Assembly: GCA_019671005.1 (NCBI GenBank)
Contig: CM033725.1
Coordinates: forward strand, 32,763,338-32,827,337
Reading direction: 5' to 3'
DNA length: 64,000 nucleotides
From: Hibiscus mutabilis
Taxonomy: Eukaryota; Streptophyta; Magnoliopsida; Malvales; Malvaceae
Below, piece after piece: positions 44,634-54,720 of the stretch (the stretch's first letter is position 1; every line of letters begins with the position of its first letter). Below the pieces are notes generated by a model. It searched no databases and was not told the DNA's origin. It saw only the letters and a list, made by a program, of their open reading frames with translations. The translations under genes were made by a program, and so were the position numbers.

Positions 44634-45780
44634 TTTAGGTGGAAATAGGTTTTGATGCAAACAATGCAAAGACCCCTGCGAAAACAAGAATCAGAGAATC
44701 CTCAAGAAGCGTTGAAGGCAGCATGTTGCAAAACATAGATTTTTACACAAAATAGTCTGTTTCTACAACAATGAGAATAATTTTACAGACATTGGAGGCT
44801 GGCCCTTTCATTCATGACCACTCAAGAAGGTCTAACACCAAATATCAACGACAGTATAATAATGAGAATAGTTTTATAGACCTTGGGAGAACAATAGGAT
44901 TCCAGGAAGCTTGTCAATGAACATTGATGTATCAACTACAATGATAGTTTGACAAAGGCCAAAAAGAGTGTTGAAGAATATGAGGATAAAGTCAATCCTT
45001 CCAACCAAGAATACAAGATAACTGGATTGAATGAGCAAATGTTAAAAGATCATATGTTCTCTATGAAGCAAAGAAGTACTAAGAATGAGAATGGTGAAGC
45101 AGAGATGATGAAGATGACTATCTATGATTATTTTGTCAATTATCGTAGCATACGGTTTCAATATTCAGATGAATTCCCATGCATTAATATTGGCAAGACA
45201 AAGCTTCCCATGTATATTCCCATTAAGCTTTGTTCTTTGGTGTCTTTGCAACGTTGTACCCATGATGAATCCATGATGCAACATGAAGGTGTATTGGTGA
45301 ACTCCAATTCCACCCAAATTGAAGGACGTGTCCTACAGTCCCCGAGGTTAAGAGTAGGCAATGGTGAAGATTTCTTTCCAAGGAATGGTCAATGAAATTT
45401 TAACAACAAGAAATTGGTGAAACCAACTAGTATTGAAAGATGGGTCGTTGCAAACTTTCTTGCTCATTGTGATCCTAATAACATGGTGCAAAGCCTTTCA
45501 GTGTAGAGAAATAAAAGGATGTCATACTGATTCTTTTGATGGGATGGGCCAGAAGAGATGTTTACCATCTGTTGCCAGAGCTGAGAAAATGTTTGATATG
45601 ATACAGTCCAAGATCTCTGAAAATTCACAGTTTCTTCTGTGTCTTCTGCCTTATAAGGAAATTAGTTCTGAGGAAAAAAAATTTAAAAGCAAAAGAAATG
45701 AGACATGCATTCATGTTTTAGACATCCTTAGGGGCATAATCATCATAACCGCATCATATATCAGATTTTTACAGGTGTGA
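44634..45780 (+). pseudogene. AGO4-like: AGO4-clade Argonaute gene fragment captured in the Ogre element
   Basis: Translated pieces on the plus strand match plant AGO4/6/9-type Argonautes in order. They show QESENPQEAL and NNENNFTDIGG (linker/DUF1785), LSMNIDVSTTMIV, then an open frame 44949-45392. That frame has VNPSNQEYKITGLNEQ, the PAZ stretch TIYDYFVNYRS, FPCINIGKTKLPMY, LCSLVSLQRCT, and linker-2 ending TQIEGRVLQSPRLRVGNGED and FFPRNG. A stop replaces the next Trp, then NFNNKKLV, ERWVVANF, EKMFDMIQSK and FLLCLLP lead into the MID domain. AGO4 proteins bind 24-nt siRNAs in RNA-directed DNA methylation. The PIWI domain is absent. No introns interrupt it, although AGO4 genes are intron-rich, so it is probably cDNA-derived. 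Two in-frame losses (about 20 and 40 residues) and stops show it is non-functional as protein. Confidence 0.9.
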
Positions 45781-45799
45781 AAGCTTTTTCTGCAAAGGA

Positions 45800-46275
45800 A
45801 CTTGCCTATCCGTTTAGGCATCAGGAGAATGGAGCCCGCTTATCTATTCAAGCATATGGAGAATAGAACCCGCCTATCCGTTTGGGCATCAGGATAATGG
45901 AATCTGCTTATCTATTCAAGCATAAGGAGAATATAACCTGCCTATTTGTTCGGGCATGAAGGGTAGAACTCGCTTATCTATTCGAGCGTAAGGAGAATAG
46001 AACCTGCTTATCTATTCAAGCATAAGAAAAATGGAACACCTTCTTTCATTTTGCTTATCTATCCGAGCATGAGGAGGATAGAACCAGTCTATCTATTCAG
46101 GCTTGAGGAAAATAGAACCTACTTATCCATTCGAGCATAAGGAGAATGGAACACCTTCTTTCAGTTTGCTTATCTATCCGAGCATGAGGAGGATAGAACC
46201 AACCTATCTATTTAGGCTTGAAGATAATAGAGTCTGCTTATTCGTTCGAGCATGAGGAGAACAGAACCCGCCAGG
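45800..46275 (+). repeat. Minisatellite of about 34 bp per unit in the Ogre 3' UTR
   Basis: About 13 diverged tandem units follow a consensus near GCTTATCTATTCGAGCATAA followed by GGAGAATAGAACC. Odd and even units differ, and two units carry an extra CACCTTCTTTCA insert (about 46040 and 46155), so larger two- to three-unit blocks were also duplicated. Tandem arrays between integrase and 3' LTR are known in Tat/Ogre elements and can seed satellites. Confidence 0.9.
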
Positions 46276-46340
46276 TTTGGTAATTGGTGAAAATCAGTGT
46301 CCTTTATTCTTTTTTCTATTCTTGTTTCACCGGAATGACC

Positions 46341-46353
46341 AAAGAGGGGCAGC
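46341..46353 (+). other. Polypurine tract of the Ogre element
   Basis: AAAGAGGGGCAGC directly precedes the 3' LTR start TGTTGTCACTG. It primes plus-strand DNA synthesis. Confidence 0.8.
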
Positions 46354-48615
46354 TGTTGTCACTGATTTTTCACTTGGGTTATATTGTCGATTAGTATAAT
46401 TGTTATACGTTAGTGTTATATTGTTATTAGTATTATTGTTATGCGTTAGTGCATTGATGTGGTAGTTAGTTTTATCATAGCTATATACATTTTTGTTAGT
46501 GTTTTAGTTAATAGTTAATATGATAGTTAGTATAAAACCCAAAATATAAAGAACATAACCCATTTGTATTTAAATTAAAAAGTACATAAAAATAAAAAAC
46601 AATCCATTAAATAAAACCCAAGTCCCTTTAATTTAGAACAAAACACATATCCATTAAGGGCCCGTTGGCCTAATTATAACTAAATAAAACCCTAATCCCT
46701 TTGTTTCTTTATTGCGCAGCCGATGGAGGGCTGTTGGATTAAGGATCAATCCAACAATGCAGATCACGCCAGCTGGAGAATGATGTAGCGCCCCGTTCTC
46801 TCAGCCGTTAGATCAAGGAGTGATCTAACGGTCCAGATCACTCCAAAGCAAAGCACATGGATTGCGATTCGCGAGTGGCAGCCACGCGCTCAACGTTCTG
46901 CCTTCCAGTTGCTGGTTCATCTTCTCCAACGAACGCCCGCACCATTTCCGCCTCGAACTGCTCCTTGTAGATGTCTCCCCCGTCGTTTGAAGTCATCAAA
47001 AAACATGCAAAAGGGGAAATAAATGGATAAAATCCTAAAATCGAAGCAGAACTCATCAAAAGTCAGAAGATGCAATCCCTAAATTGAAGCTCGGCAAGAA
47101 TCAAGTTAAAATCAAATTAAAGCAGAGGCAAATCAGGTAGAAATTTGGGATTCTTGCATGAAATTCAAGAATTTTTGTACCTATAAATAGCACTGTAATT
47201 CTTTGTACATGGGACACAAGATTCATACGAAACATACACAACTCATACACAATACACAGTTTACATTCAGATTTCCAGTGTAAGGAAGCAAGCATTTGTA
47301 ATCTAGAGTTTTGAGGAATAAAGTAAGCAAATTTCAGGTAATTTCTTCTTCTACTGTTATCATTTCGATTCTAAATAAAGAAAAAGGGTAGCTTTTTACC
47401 TCCGTTTTGAAAAGCACCGCCGTGAATTTGGTTTCAATGTAGCTATGGCAAAAAAATATGATTTGGGGGTTGTCGAAATCTGGGAAATTAGGGTTTTTTG
47501 GAAAATTTAGCCGCCGGCACCGGTGGATGGTGGCCAGCACGGCGGATCCATGCCGTGTTCTTCAACAAATGAAGAACACGGTTGAATGTGTTTAGAGGAT
47601 TTGAATGAGCCAAATTTGATCCATTTTAGGGGGGGTAAAAAATGAATTTTGTTTTTGATCTCGGCCTTAAATATCAACACGTGACCCGGCCCATAACCCG
47701 CGCCTTTCTTTCTTGGGTTTCATATCGTGGCCCTTTGGTTTTCAATTCTTCAAATTTGGTCATTTTTTCTTTCAGATTGCACACTAAACTTTCAATTGTT
47801 TTTTTAAATTATCCTTTTGATTTAGTTTTTTTTAAATTTGGTCCTTAATCGAAAATTCTTTTTTAAAAAAACAAAATAGCTATCCTTTTCTTTATTTAAA
47901 ATTAAGTTTTTAGTTCTTAAAAGTAATTTATTTATTTCTTTATGTCTTTTATGTAAATATATGTGTGTAAAACCTTAGGAATAGGATCTTTAAAACTTAG
48001 TTAGAGACATATGTGATATAAAACTTCCTTCATATCTTAAAATAAAATACACTTAAATACATTATAATCTTAATAGTTAAAATGAATGTAGACTTTTCTT
48101 TTAAGGTTTAATTTACTAATTGGGTTTTAAATTAAAAGACTTAAACACACTTAATCTTTTTGTTGGTTTGTTTAAAAAGTGAAAACTAACTAATGCGGTG
48201 TCTTACCAAATGGAAATGACGGGTTAGCGCCAGGAGTGTTGGCAGTGATTAAAGTTCATTTTCCAGGCGGTAAGGCCATTAAAATAGATTTATATTCATT
48301 AAGCGGACAAATAAATTGAAGCTCTTGTGAACTTGCAAAATTCCAATTTTGAAAATACTTTTTGAAACCAATTAGGTACCAATTTTTGGGCGTTGCGGGG
48401 TGCTAACCCTTCCCCGCACATAACCGGTCCCGAACCTGTTTTATCTTATTTTTGTGGACCAAAATTGTTATTTTAATAAATAAAACACTTTATTAAAATA
48501 ACCTTTGTCTTAAAGTGATCCAATCACACTTTTTTAAAAAAAAATTGGCGGCGACTCCGTGTTTTTCTTAAGTTTTCCAAATAACGTCGAAACCTTCCTA
48601 AAAAGGGTTGCGGCA
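46354..48615 (+). repeat. 3' LTR of the Ogre element
   Basis: The LTR is 2262 bp, from TGTTGTCACTG to GGGTTGCGGCA, collinear with 32922-35186. It keeps the TATA box (47182-47190), the two hairpins and the conserved end block (48385-48570). Confidence 0.95.
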
Positions 48616-48717
48616 CATAGGTGCATAAAAACTCAAATAAACCTAATAGATATGATATGATATGATACGATAGGATACGATACGATACGATGTGATGTGA
48701 TGTGCAAAGCTCAAAGC
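48616..48717. repeat. GATAY microsatellite next to the Ogre insertion
   Basis: Pentanucleotide repeats GATAT/GATAC/GATGT run from about 48648 to 48702 just right of the Ogre LTR. They are simple-sequence DNA in the flank (probably part of the SIRE-like element). Confidence 0.75.
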
Positions 48718-49910
48718 CTAAGGGGCATCTTCATCATCGTTATCTCTATGAATGTGACTACGCCACTCATGATGAAATAAGGTAAGAGAGATGTCTATAG
48801 AAGATATATAATGTTCAAAGGTAGTCAATCTCGCATCCATGAAAGTCAATCTAGTATCCATAGAGTCGAACCTCAAATCAATCACGGAAAACTTCTCATC
48901 GAGATAGGTCATGAGAGCATCAAGGGAAGGTTGAGCAATCAGAGAAACCAGATTCGCGGGAGCATCTTCGACCGGAGCAACATCCTTAGGGACTTCATCA
49001 GGGGTATTAGAATCCCAAACACATTCACCATTATGGAAGTGAAACTTTTCTTATCTAAGGGATCTAACATCTATAAGCTACGTGAGGGGAACCCCTAAAT
49101 CATAGGAACAATCTATGTTGAGGTTGTGGAACATGTAGCTTAGGATAGTTCCATATGTGAAAGACTTCACAAGAGTGGTGTGATGATTGTTGATAATGTG
49201 AACCATCTCGGCGAAGAGAATTTGGGCTAGGTTATGGTGTTTACCTTCAGGGAAGCAATGAAGCCAAAAGTCATCCACCATACGAATAGTGGACCACTTA
49301 CCACTGGATGTTCGAAACCACCAAGTAATGAGGAAGTGAAGGAAGCGTTCATAGGAATTGTAACTAAGCCACTATAGGTTGTGGGAAAAAAGTTTTCATC
49401 ATTTATACCAATATTTCCATTCCTAAAAGATTGACCATCTTTTGGGCATCAAGAGTAAAAGTTTTTCCCATAACATAAGATTCAAGAGCAATGCTTTTAG
49501 TTTTCTCTTGGTTTAAAATACACTGGGCATTTGGAGTAAAATATACGGGCAAGGTTTTTGTAAACAATCCCGGGGATGTTAAGAAAATTCATGAACTTTC
49601 ATTCTCTCATCAAATCTAGATATTTTAAACCAAATTCATCAGAGCACATATAAGAATAATCAACAATTCGCTCACGATGAACAGTAAAGTTTTGAAATTG
49701 TTTGTAAACTTCCATTTGGTGAGGATTTCCCGGTTCATTAAAACAATGGGTATAAAGATGAGCAAGATTAGGTTTGGTACCATTATCAAAATTGGAAGAA
49801 CTAGCACTAGGATCGTTTCTATGACATTTTCTAGGAGTCATGGTAAAAGGATTTGGATAAAACATGCAAATTTCAAACCACAAAAACATATGCAAATACA
49901 TCAAATTCAT
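48718..49910 (-). pseudogene. Retroelement-associated ORF (extra ORF of SIRE-like or related element)
   Basis: The minus-strand frame starts MTPRKCHRNDPSASSSN at 49858, inside an open stretch 49599-49910. It continues in broken frames with VMGKTFTLDAQKMVNLLGM, DDFWLHCFPEGKHHNLAQIL and FTYGTILSYMFHNLNIDCS and ends in an acidic, Asp-rich tail (DNDDEDAP, 48718). This layout matches a widespread plant ORF that I know only as a putative transposon or env-like extra ORF near SIRE-type elements. I cannot give a function. Stops and shifts break it, and it lies 3' of the copia pol in the same direction. Confidence 0.5.
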
Positions 49911-50769
49911 TCTAATAATTCAACCAATAATCAAGGTAGTGTTATAAATTTCTATTCTAAAGTTTAAAATCATAAACAATTATAAAGAAAATTTTGTATA
50001 AGTTTAAAATTTGAAAACTGTAAAACAAATTATACGAGTATAAATATATATTCTAATGAAAAAATTGTAGTTTTGAAAAAGCTTTTGTAAAAACTTTGAA
50101 ACTATGGATTTATACATCATAGATATGCAAAATTTAAACCTAAAAGCTATACAAATATAGAGAAATTTTAAATAGTATAAAAATAGGGTTTTTACCTTGA
50201 GATATAGATGAATGGATGAATGAGGAGATGATTCATGCTAAACTTGAATATTATAGCTTGAGTTTGATGTTGAAAAAAAAGCCCCAAAAAGATTTAATGA
50301 TTTTTGATGAAAAATTGAGAGATTTAAAGGGTTTTATAGGATTTTTGGCTAGGGTTTTGTGAGAAGAAGAGTTGGTGTTTGATTTAAAATAGGAAAGCCT
50401 ATTTAATGGCTTCAACACACACATACTGATACGGCTTAAAAGCGTATCAGAGCAATGTATACCGATACGAATTAACCCCATATTGATTTTCAACCCGTAC
50501 AGGTACAAATGAATCTATACCAAAAAGTTACCCTTAAAAACCCATATCGGTACATCAACCCCCGTACCGATGCCCTTTAACCAAAATGTACAATTTTGCT
50601 GCAAATGACCTAAAATTTTGATTTTGCTTGAATCAAAATGCATGAATGAGATGAATGAACAACAAGTATAGGCATTCAAAGATATAAACTCCCCCCTAAC
50701 AATATGAATAAATGCATTCAAGGAGAAGATCACATAAACATGAAAATAATACAAATGCAAGAAATATTA
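49911..50769 (-). other. Non-coding region with GTACCGATAC-type motifs, LTR-like
   Basis: The region lies between the copia RNase H end and the extra ORF. A polypurine stretch TTAGGGGGGAGT (minus strand, near 50690) is followed by sequence with several GTACCGATAC-like motifs (50420-50580), then an A/T-rich leader. It could be an LTR plus 5' leader of a separate element with the extra ORF, or internal spacer of the SIRE-like element. I cannot decide. Confidence 0.45.
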
Positions 50770-50942
50770 GAGATCAAACAAATGCTCTAAGGTTCAAGAA
50801 AGGCTTCTAAGCCCCAACTCTCTCCTAAGAGTCCCAAAACGCTCCTTATCTAAAGGTTTGGTAAAGATATTTGCTAAAATAAGAATAATTATTTTGTGAA
50901 AGCTCATTAAATGGTTTATTTTAGATTAATTTGAATAAGGAT
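50770..50942 (-). pseudogene. SIRE-like copia: C-terminal end of RNase H
   Basis: Minus-strand translation gives LANIFTKPLDKERFGTLRREL, the usual C-terminal end of copia RNase H. It is separated from the main domain (53571-54060) by the solo LTR. About 40 codons between the two pieces are missing or unrecognisable, so a deletion also occurred. Confidence 0.75.
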
Positions 50943-50947
50943 TTTAG

Positions 50948-53570
50948 TGGGTCTAGAGTAAAAATAAAGTTTATGACATGTGATTATTATTTTATTGGTG
51001 ATAGTGAATTTTGAATTTAAAAAGATTTAAGAGGAAGATGATAAAATAAAGAGGATGACATGTGATTATTAAAAGTAGTGTTTGAAAAAAGAAAGATGAT
51101 TTGATGGGGAAGAGAAAAGTATGAAAAAGAAAAAAGTTTGACTTTTGATCTAATCTATCGAATTTGGTCGTCCATTTATGACACCTCATACACCATCGTG
51201 TTCATCTTGTTGAGGCGAGTTGGCTGGTGGTCTCGGAATCGCCGTCGGAGTTGTCGTTGGAGGGGGTAAAAAAGAAAATTTAGGTTTTGCGAGTTAGTCG
51301 TGTTCGAATGTTCAAACTAAAAAAGAAAGATCACCATTGGATTCCCCGACCGAAAATATGTTGGACTGGAGCTTTCCTATCACCGTCGACCACGACGTAA
51401 GCCGTCGCGTCGCGCGAATTCTCCAAAGGAACGGTGAGAGGGGCGTTATCCAGCAGCTAGAGTGCACCATGTTCCCCTGCACATGCATGCACTGGATCAT
51501 TTCTCGTAGGTGCATTGTAGCTTCTGTGCACCTGTGCCGCACTGGATCGCCTGGACTATTGACCAGCTGGGTTAATCGTTAAACTTTAACCATGGGCGTT
51601 GACTTTGACCAAGCATTGACTTTTTCCAAGGGACCCTACTTGGGGGTTTCTCGATGTTCTAAGTCCGTTAGCGTAGTCCATTTCACCAAATTCGAACCCG
51701 GTAAGCTGATTTTATGCATTTGGCCCTTTGAATTCATTAAAGTATATGATTAAGTGATACTTATGGTATTAATTAATATACAAGGATTATTCAGGATCAG
51801 GTATCAGATCAAGTGGAATATTCAAGAAGCTTGGATAAGGAATTTAGCGATAACAACTTAAGGTTAGTGCACCTCAAACTCCTATTGCTTCATAAGCATC
51901 ATAAGTGTGATTGCCTTGAGTGTTAGTGCATGCAAAATAGGTAGATGATTAATAAGTATGATTAGAGATAGATATTATGAGACTTGATATTTATGAGATG
52001 CATGATGATGTTACAAATATGATGGGACTCATGAAAACTTTAGGGACCGTGTAGATTCGTTTGAGATGCTCGTATGATTAATTGATACTTGTTTGATTGA
52101 TTGAGATAATTGTGATGCCATTGCATGTTTGTTCGAATAGATTGGTGAGTTTTGACGGGAATCATGCTTAAGGGTTAAATATTCGAATAAATTATCATGA
52201 AGCTGATAATTAATATTAATTGAATAAATGCGTTATTAAACAAACTTTAATGACTTTCATAAACTTTAGGGAGTGAGTAAGCGTTGTAAAATTGTAATTC
52301 AAGGAAATGGCGTGAACTCGTGTTTAGGGTATCGGTACGAGCTTTGGCTGTACTGGTACACAATTGGGGGTCATATCGATACGGGTCAACCCGTATCGGT
52401 ACTTATAGAAATTTAGGATTTCTAGTAAGCAATATTAGTATTGGTACACCTATGAGTACCGATACCTAGAGGTACAGTATCAATACTCGTGTTCGAGTAT
52501 CGGTACCCATTGAACGGAATAATCTCTACTGCTAATAAAAATATGAAAATTAACGTGGGATATTAATGAGATAATATGGATTAATAGAGATGGTTAATGA
52601 ATATGATTAATGTACACTTCAATAATGAGTAATAACTTGGTAAATGTTGGGTGACTTGTTTGTAATAGCAAACTATAGGGATCCTTGGTGGATCATGTGT
52701 TGTTACGTGCCAAGTATGGGTACATGTATGGTTTGGGACACTTTGTTGATAGGATTCGGACACCCAAAGAAAGAGTGTTGCAACACCCTGGTTAGAGATT
52801 TCAGATGTACGTTCCTGACACTGTGTGACACAAAGACTCATCTGATGATACTCGATGAGAGATGCTGAGTATGGGTGTACGTTCCTGAGGTTGTATGATA
52901 ATGGGCCCCACTCAGAGTGTACGTTCCTGAGGCTGTGTGACACCGGGCCTCACTCCAGGTTTGTGGTATGACTTTGTGTGTTTTTGCTCGGTTGATCTAG
53001 TGAGATCCCGAGTATGGTTGGACCTTGTGTGCTATGTATGATGTGTTGTTATGTTGAGAGCATGTGTTTAGGTGACTAGTGGTAGAGCCACATGTTTATT
53101 TATCTATCTTTATTGCTCATACTAGCTTGCATGCTTATGTTTATGATTAGCATGAAGTATAATAGAGTAGATGAGTACCACTAAGCTTTCTAAGCTCGAA
53201 ATTGTTGTTTCCGTGCATAGGTTGATTGTCAGATCGTGGGTTCGAGGAGCACTATCAGTACGAGATTTTAGCATGTGGAGGCTTTCAAAGTACGATATTT
53301 TTGTTTAGTGGGCTATGTATTCATAGGACCTTATGTGGTCAAGTCTGTAATTCTTACTTTTGGAATTGTATTAATCAAGTCGAATGTTTAAATTTTTTAA
53401 ATTAAAGTGGAGCTCCTTTGTAACTATTCAAATTGTTTACCTATATTTACAACTATTGGATATAAATGTTTTGGAAAATACCTTGTTTGGGCTAAACCCA
53501 TTTTGAAAACTTTTATGATTTTGGTTTGGGCTTGAGGTCCAAATGTAGCATTCGGGTCGAGGGTGTTACA
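50948..53570 (-). repeat. Ty3/gypsy-type solo LTR inserted in the copia RNase H
   Basis: The 2623-bp LTR reads on the minus strand from TGTAACACCCTCGACCC, a typical chromovirus-like LTR start, to CTCTAGACCCA. TTTAG flanks both sides (50943-50947 and 53571-53575). No internal region remains, so it is a solo LTR made by LTR recombination. It contains GTATCGGTAC motifs (52329-52338, 52393-52402) and a TGTACGTTCCTGA direct repeat (three copies, about 52807-52935). No coding capacity was seen. Confidence 0.85.
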
Positions 53571-54060
53571 TTTAGTGAGTCAAATAGCACTAGTATTGTC
53601 ACACTTTATAAGAATGATACCTACATCAATTCCATAATCTAAGAGTTATTGTTCCATCCATAAGACTTGAGCACAACAACTACCGAGCGAAATATATTTC
53701 GCCTCGGTGGTAGATAGCACAATGCTATTTTGCTTCTTAGAAAACCATGATATAAATATGTTACCTAGGAATTGACAAGTACCAGAGGTACTCTTTCTAT
53801 CTATTTTACAATCTCCGTAATCTGCATCCGAATAAGCATGCAAACTAAATGATGAGTCTATAAAATACCAAAGACCTAAACTATGTGTATCTCTAAGGTA
53901 TCTAAAGATTCTTTTAACGGCTTGTAAATGCGATTCTCTAGGACTAGCTTGAAATCTAGCACACAAGCAAACATTAAATATGATATTTGGTCTACTTGTA
54001 GTAAGATAAAGCAAAGATCATATCATAGATCTATAAAGCTTAATATCAACACATTTACCT
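53571..54060 (-). pseudogene. SIRE-like copia: RNase H main part
   Basis: The minus-strand frame from 54014 to 53646 reads YLTTSRPNIIFNVCLCARFQ, LQAVKRIFRYLRDT, YSDADYGDCKIDRKSTSGTC (catalytic Asp) and LSTTEAKYISLGSCCAQVLWM (catalytic Glu). It continues into CDNTSAI before the solo LTR insertion. This is strongly copia-type RNase H. Confidence 0.9.
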
Positions 54061-54720
54061 CATTCATCTTTGTCAAGCTTTGTAAATGAGCTCATTGGAG
54101 TAACTTGAGGCTTTACATTCTCCAAGCCAAACTTCTTGAGCATATCTTTGATGTGCTTTGCTTGATTGATGAAGATGTCATCCTTCCTTTGTTTGATTTG
54201 GAATCTCAAGAAGAATGAGAGCTCCTCATTATGCTCATTCCAATCTCAACTTGCATTAACTTAGCAAATTCTTGGCAAAGAGATTCATTAGTAGAACCAA
54301 AAAAAGTTTGACAATCTTTCATATCAAGCTCTAGGAGCTTGCTTCAAACCATATAAAGCTTTCAAAAGTTTGAAAACATGATTTGAATATTTTGGATCTT
54401 CAAAATCGGGAGGTTGTTCCATATACACTTCTTCATTTGTAAAACCATTTAGAAAAGTACTTTTAACATCCATTTAAAAAGGCTTGAATTCATGGAAACA
54501 TGCAAATGCAAGAAAAATCATAATAGCTTTCATTCTAGCTAAGGGTGCATAGGTTTCATCAAAATCAATTCCTTCTTCTTTAGTGTAACCTTGAGCAACA
54601 AGTCTAGCCTTGTTTCTCACTATGTTACCACTCTTATCTAGTTTTTTTTCTTCTAAAAACTCATTTAGTACATATTGTAGATTTATTATTAGGCCTATCA
54701 ATTAATGTCCAAACTTGACT
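54061..54720 (-). pseudogene. SIRE-like copia: reverse transcriptase with deleted YVDD region
   Basis: RT begins near 54701 with DKSGNIVRNKARLVAQGYTK, EGIDFDETYAPLARMKAI and, after a stop at 54474, MDVKSTFLNG, EEVYMEQPPDFEDPK and GLKQAPRA. It then jumps from RLSNFF to GSTNESLCQEFAKLMQ near 54300. About 30 codons, including the YVDD catalytic box, are missing. A further shift precedes the tail (54060-54180). The enzyme cannot be active. Confidence 0.88.

Larger units (their letters stand above)
32922..48615 (+). mobile_element. Tat/Ogre-type Ty3/gypsy retrotransposon carrying an AGO4-like gene fragment
   Basis: The 15.7-kb element has LTRs of 2265 and 2262 bp, a tRNA-Arg type primer site (35190) and a polypurine tract (46341-46353). 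Its order is ORF1 (DUF7745-like), gag, protease with G-patch, intron, RT, RNase H, second (archaeal-type) RNase H, integrase. Dual RNase H plus ORF1 plus a pro-RT intron defines the Tat/Ogre group. Downstream lie an Argonaute-like fragment and a minisatellite. The integrase core is deleted and many stops exist, so it is non-autonomous now. The flanks AACAG and CATAG match only 3 of 5 bases, so the target duplication is not secure. Confidence 0.93.

Noticed and set aside
44949..45395. The 148-codon open frame as a functional small Argonaute
   Set aside because: It lacks the PIWI and complete MID and N domains, has an internal loss in PAZ and stops right after FFPRNG. It is a gene fragment.
45800..46275. 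Regularly spaced repeats resembling a CRISPR array
   Set aside because: Units are directly adjacent and diverged, with no unique spacers, and lie in a plant retrotransposon 3' UTR. It is a minisatellite.
32917..48620. AACAG/CATAG as the Ogre target duplication
   Set aside because: Only 3 of 5 bases agree, so I do not claim it. The element ends rest on LTR alignment, primer site and polypurine tract.
51337..51582. 81-codon GC-richer frame in the gypsy solo LTR
   Set aside because: It overlaps an opposite-strand frame of similar length, shows no motif, and lies inside an LTR. It is probably not coding.
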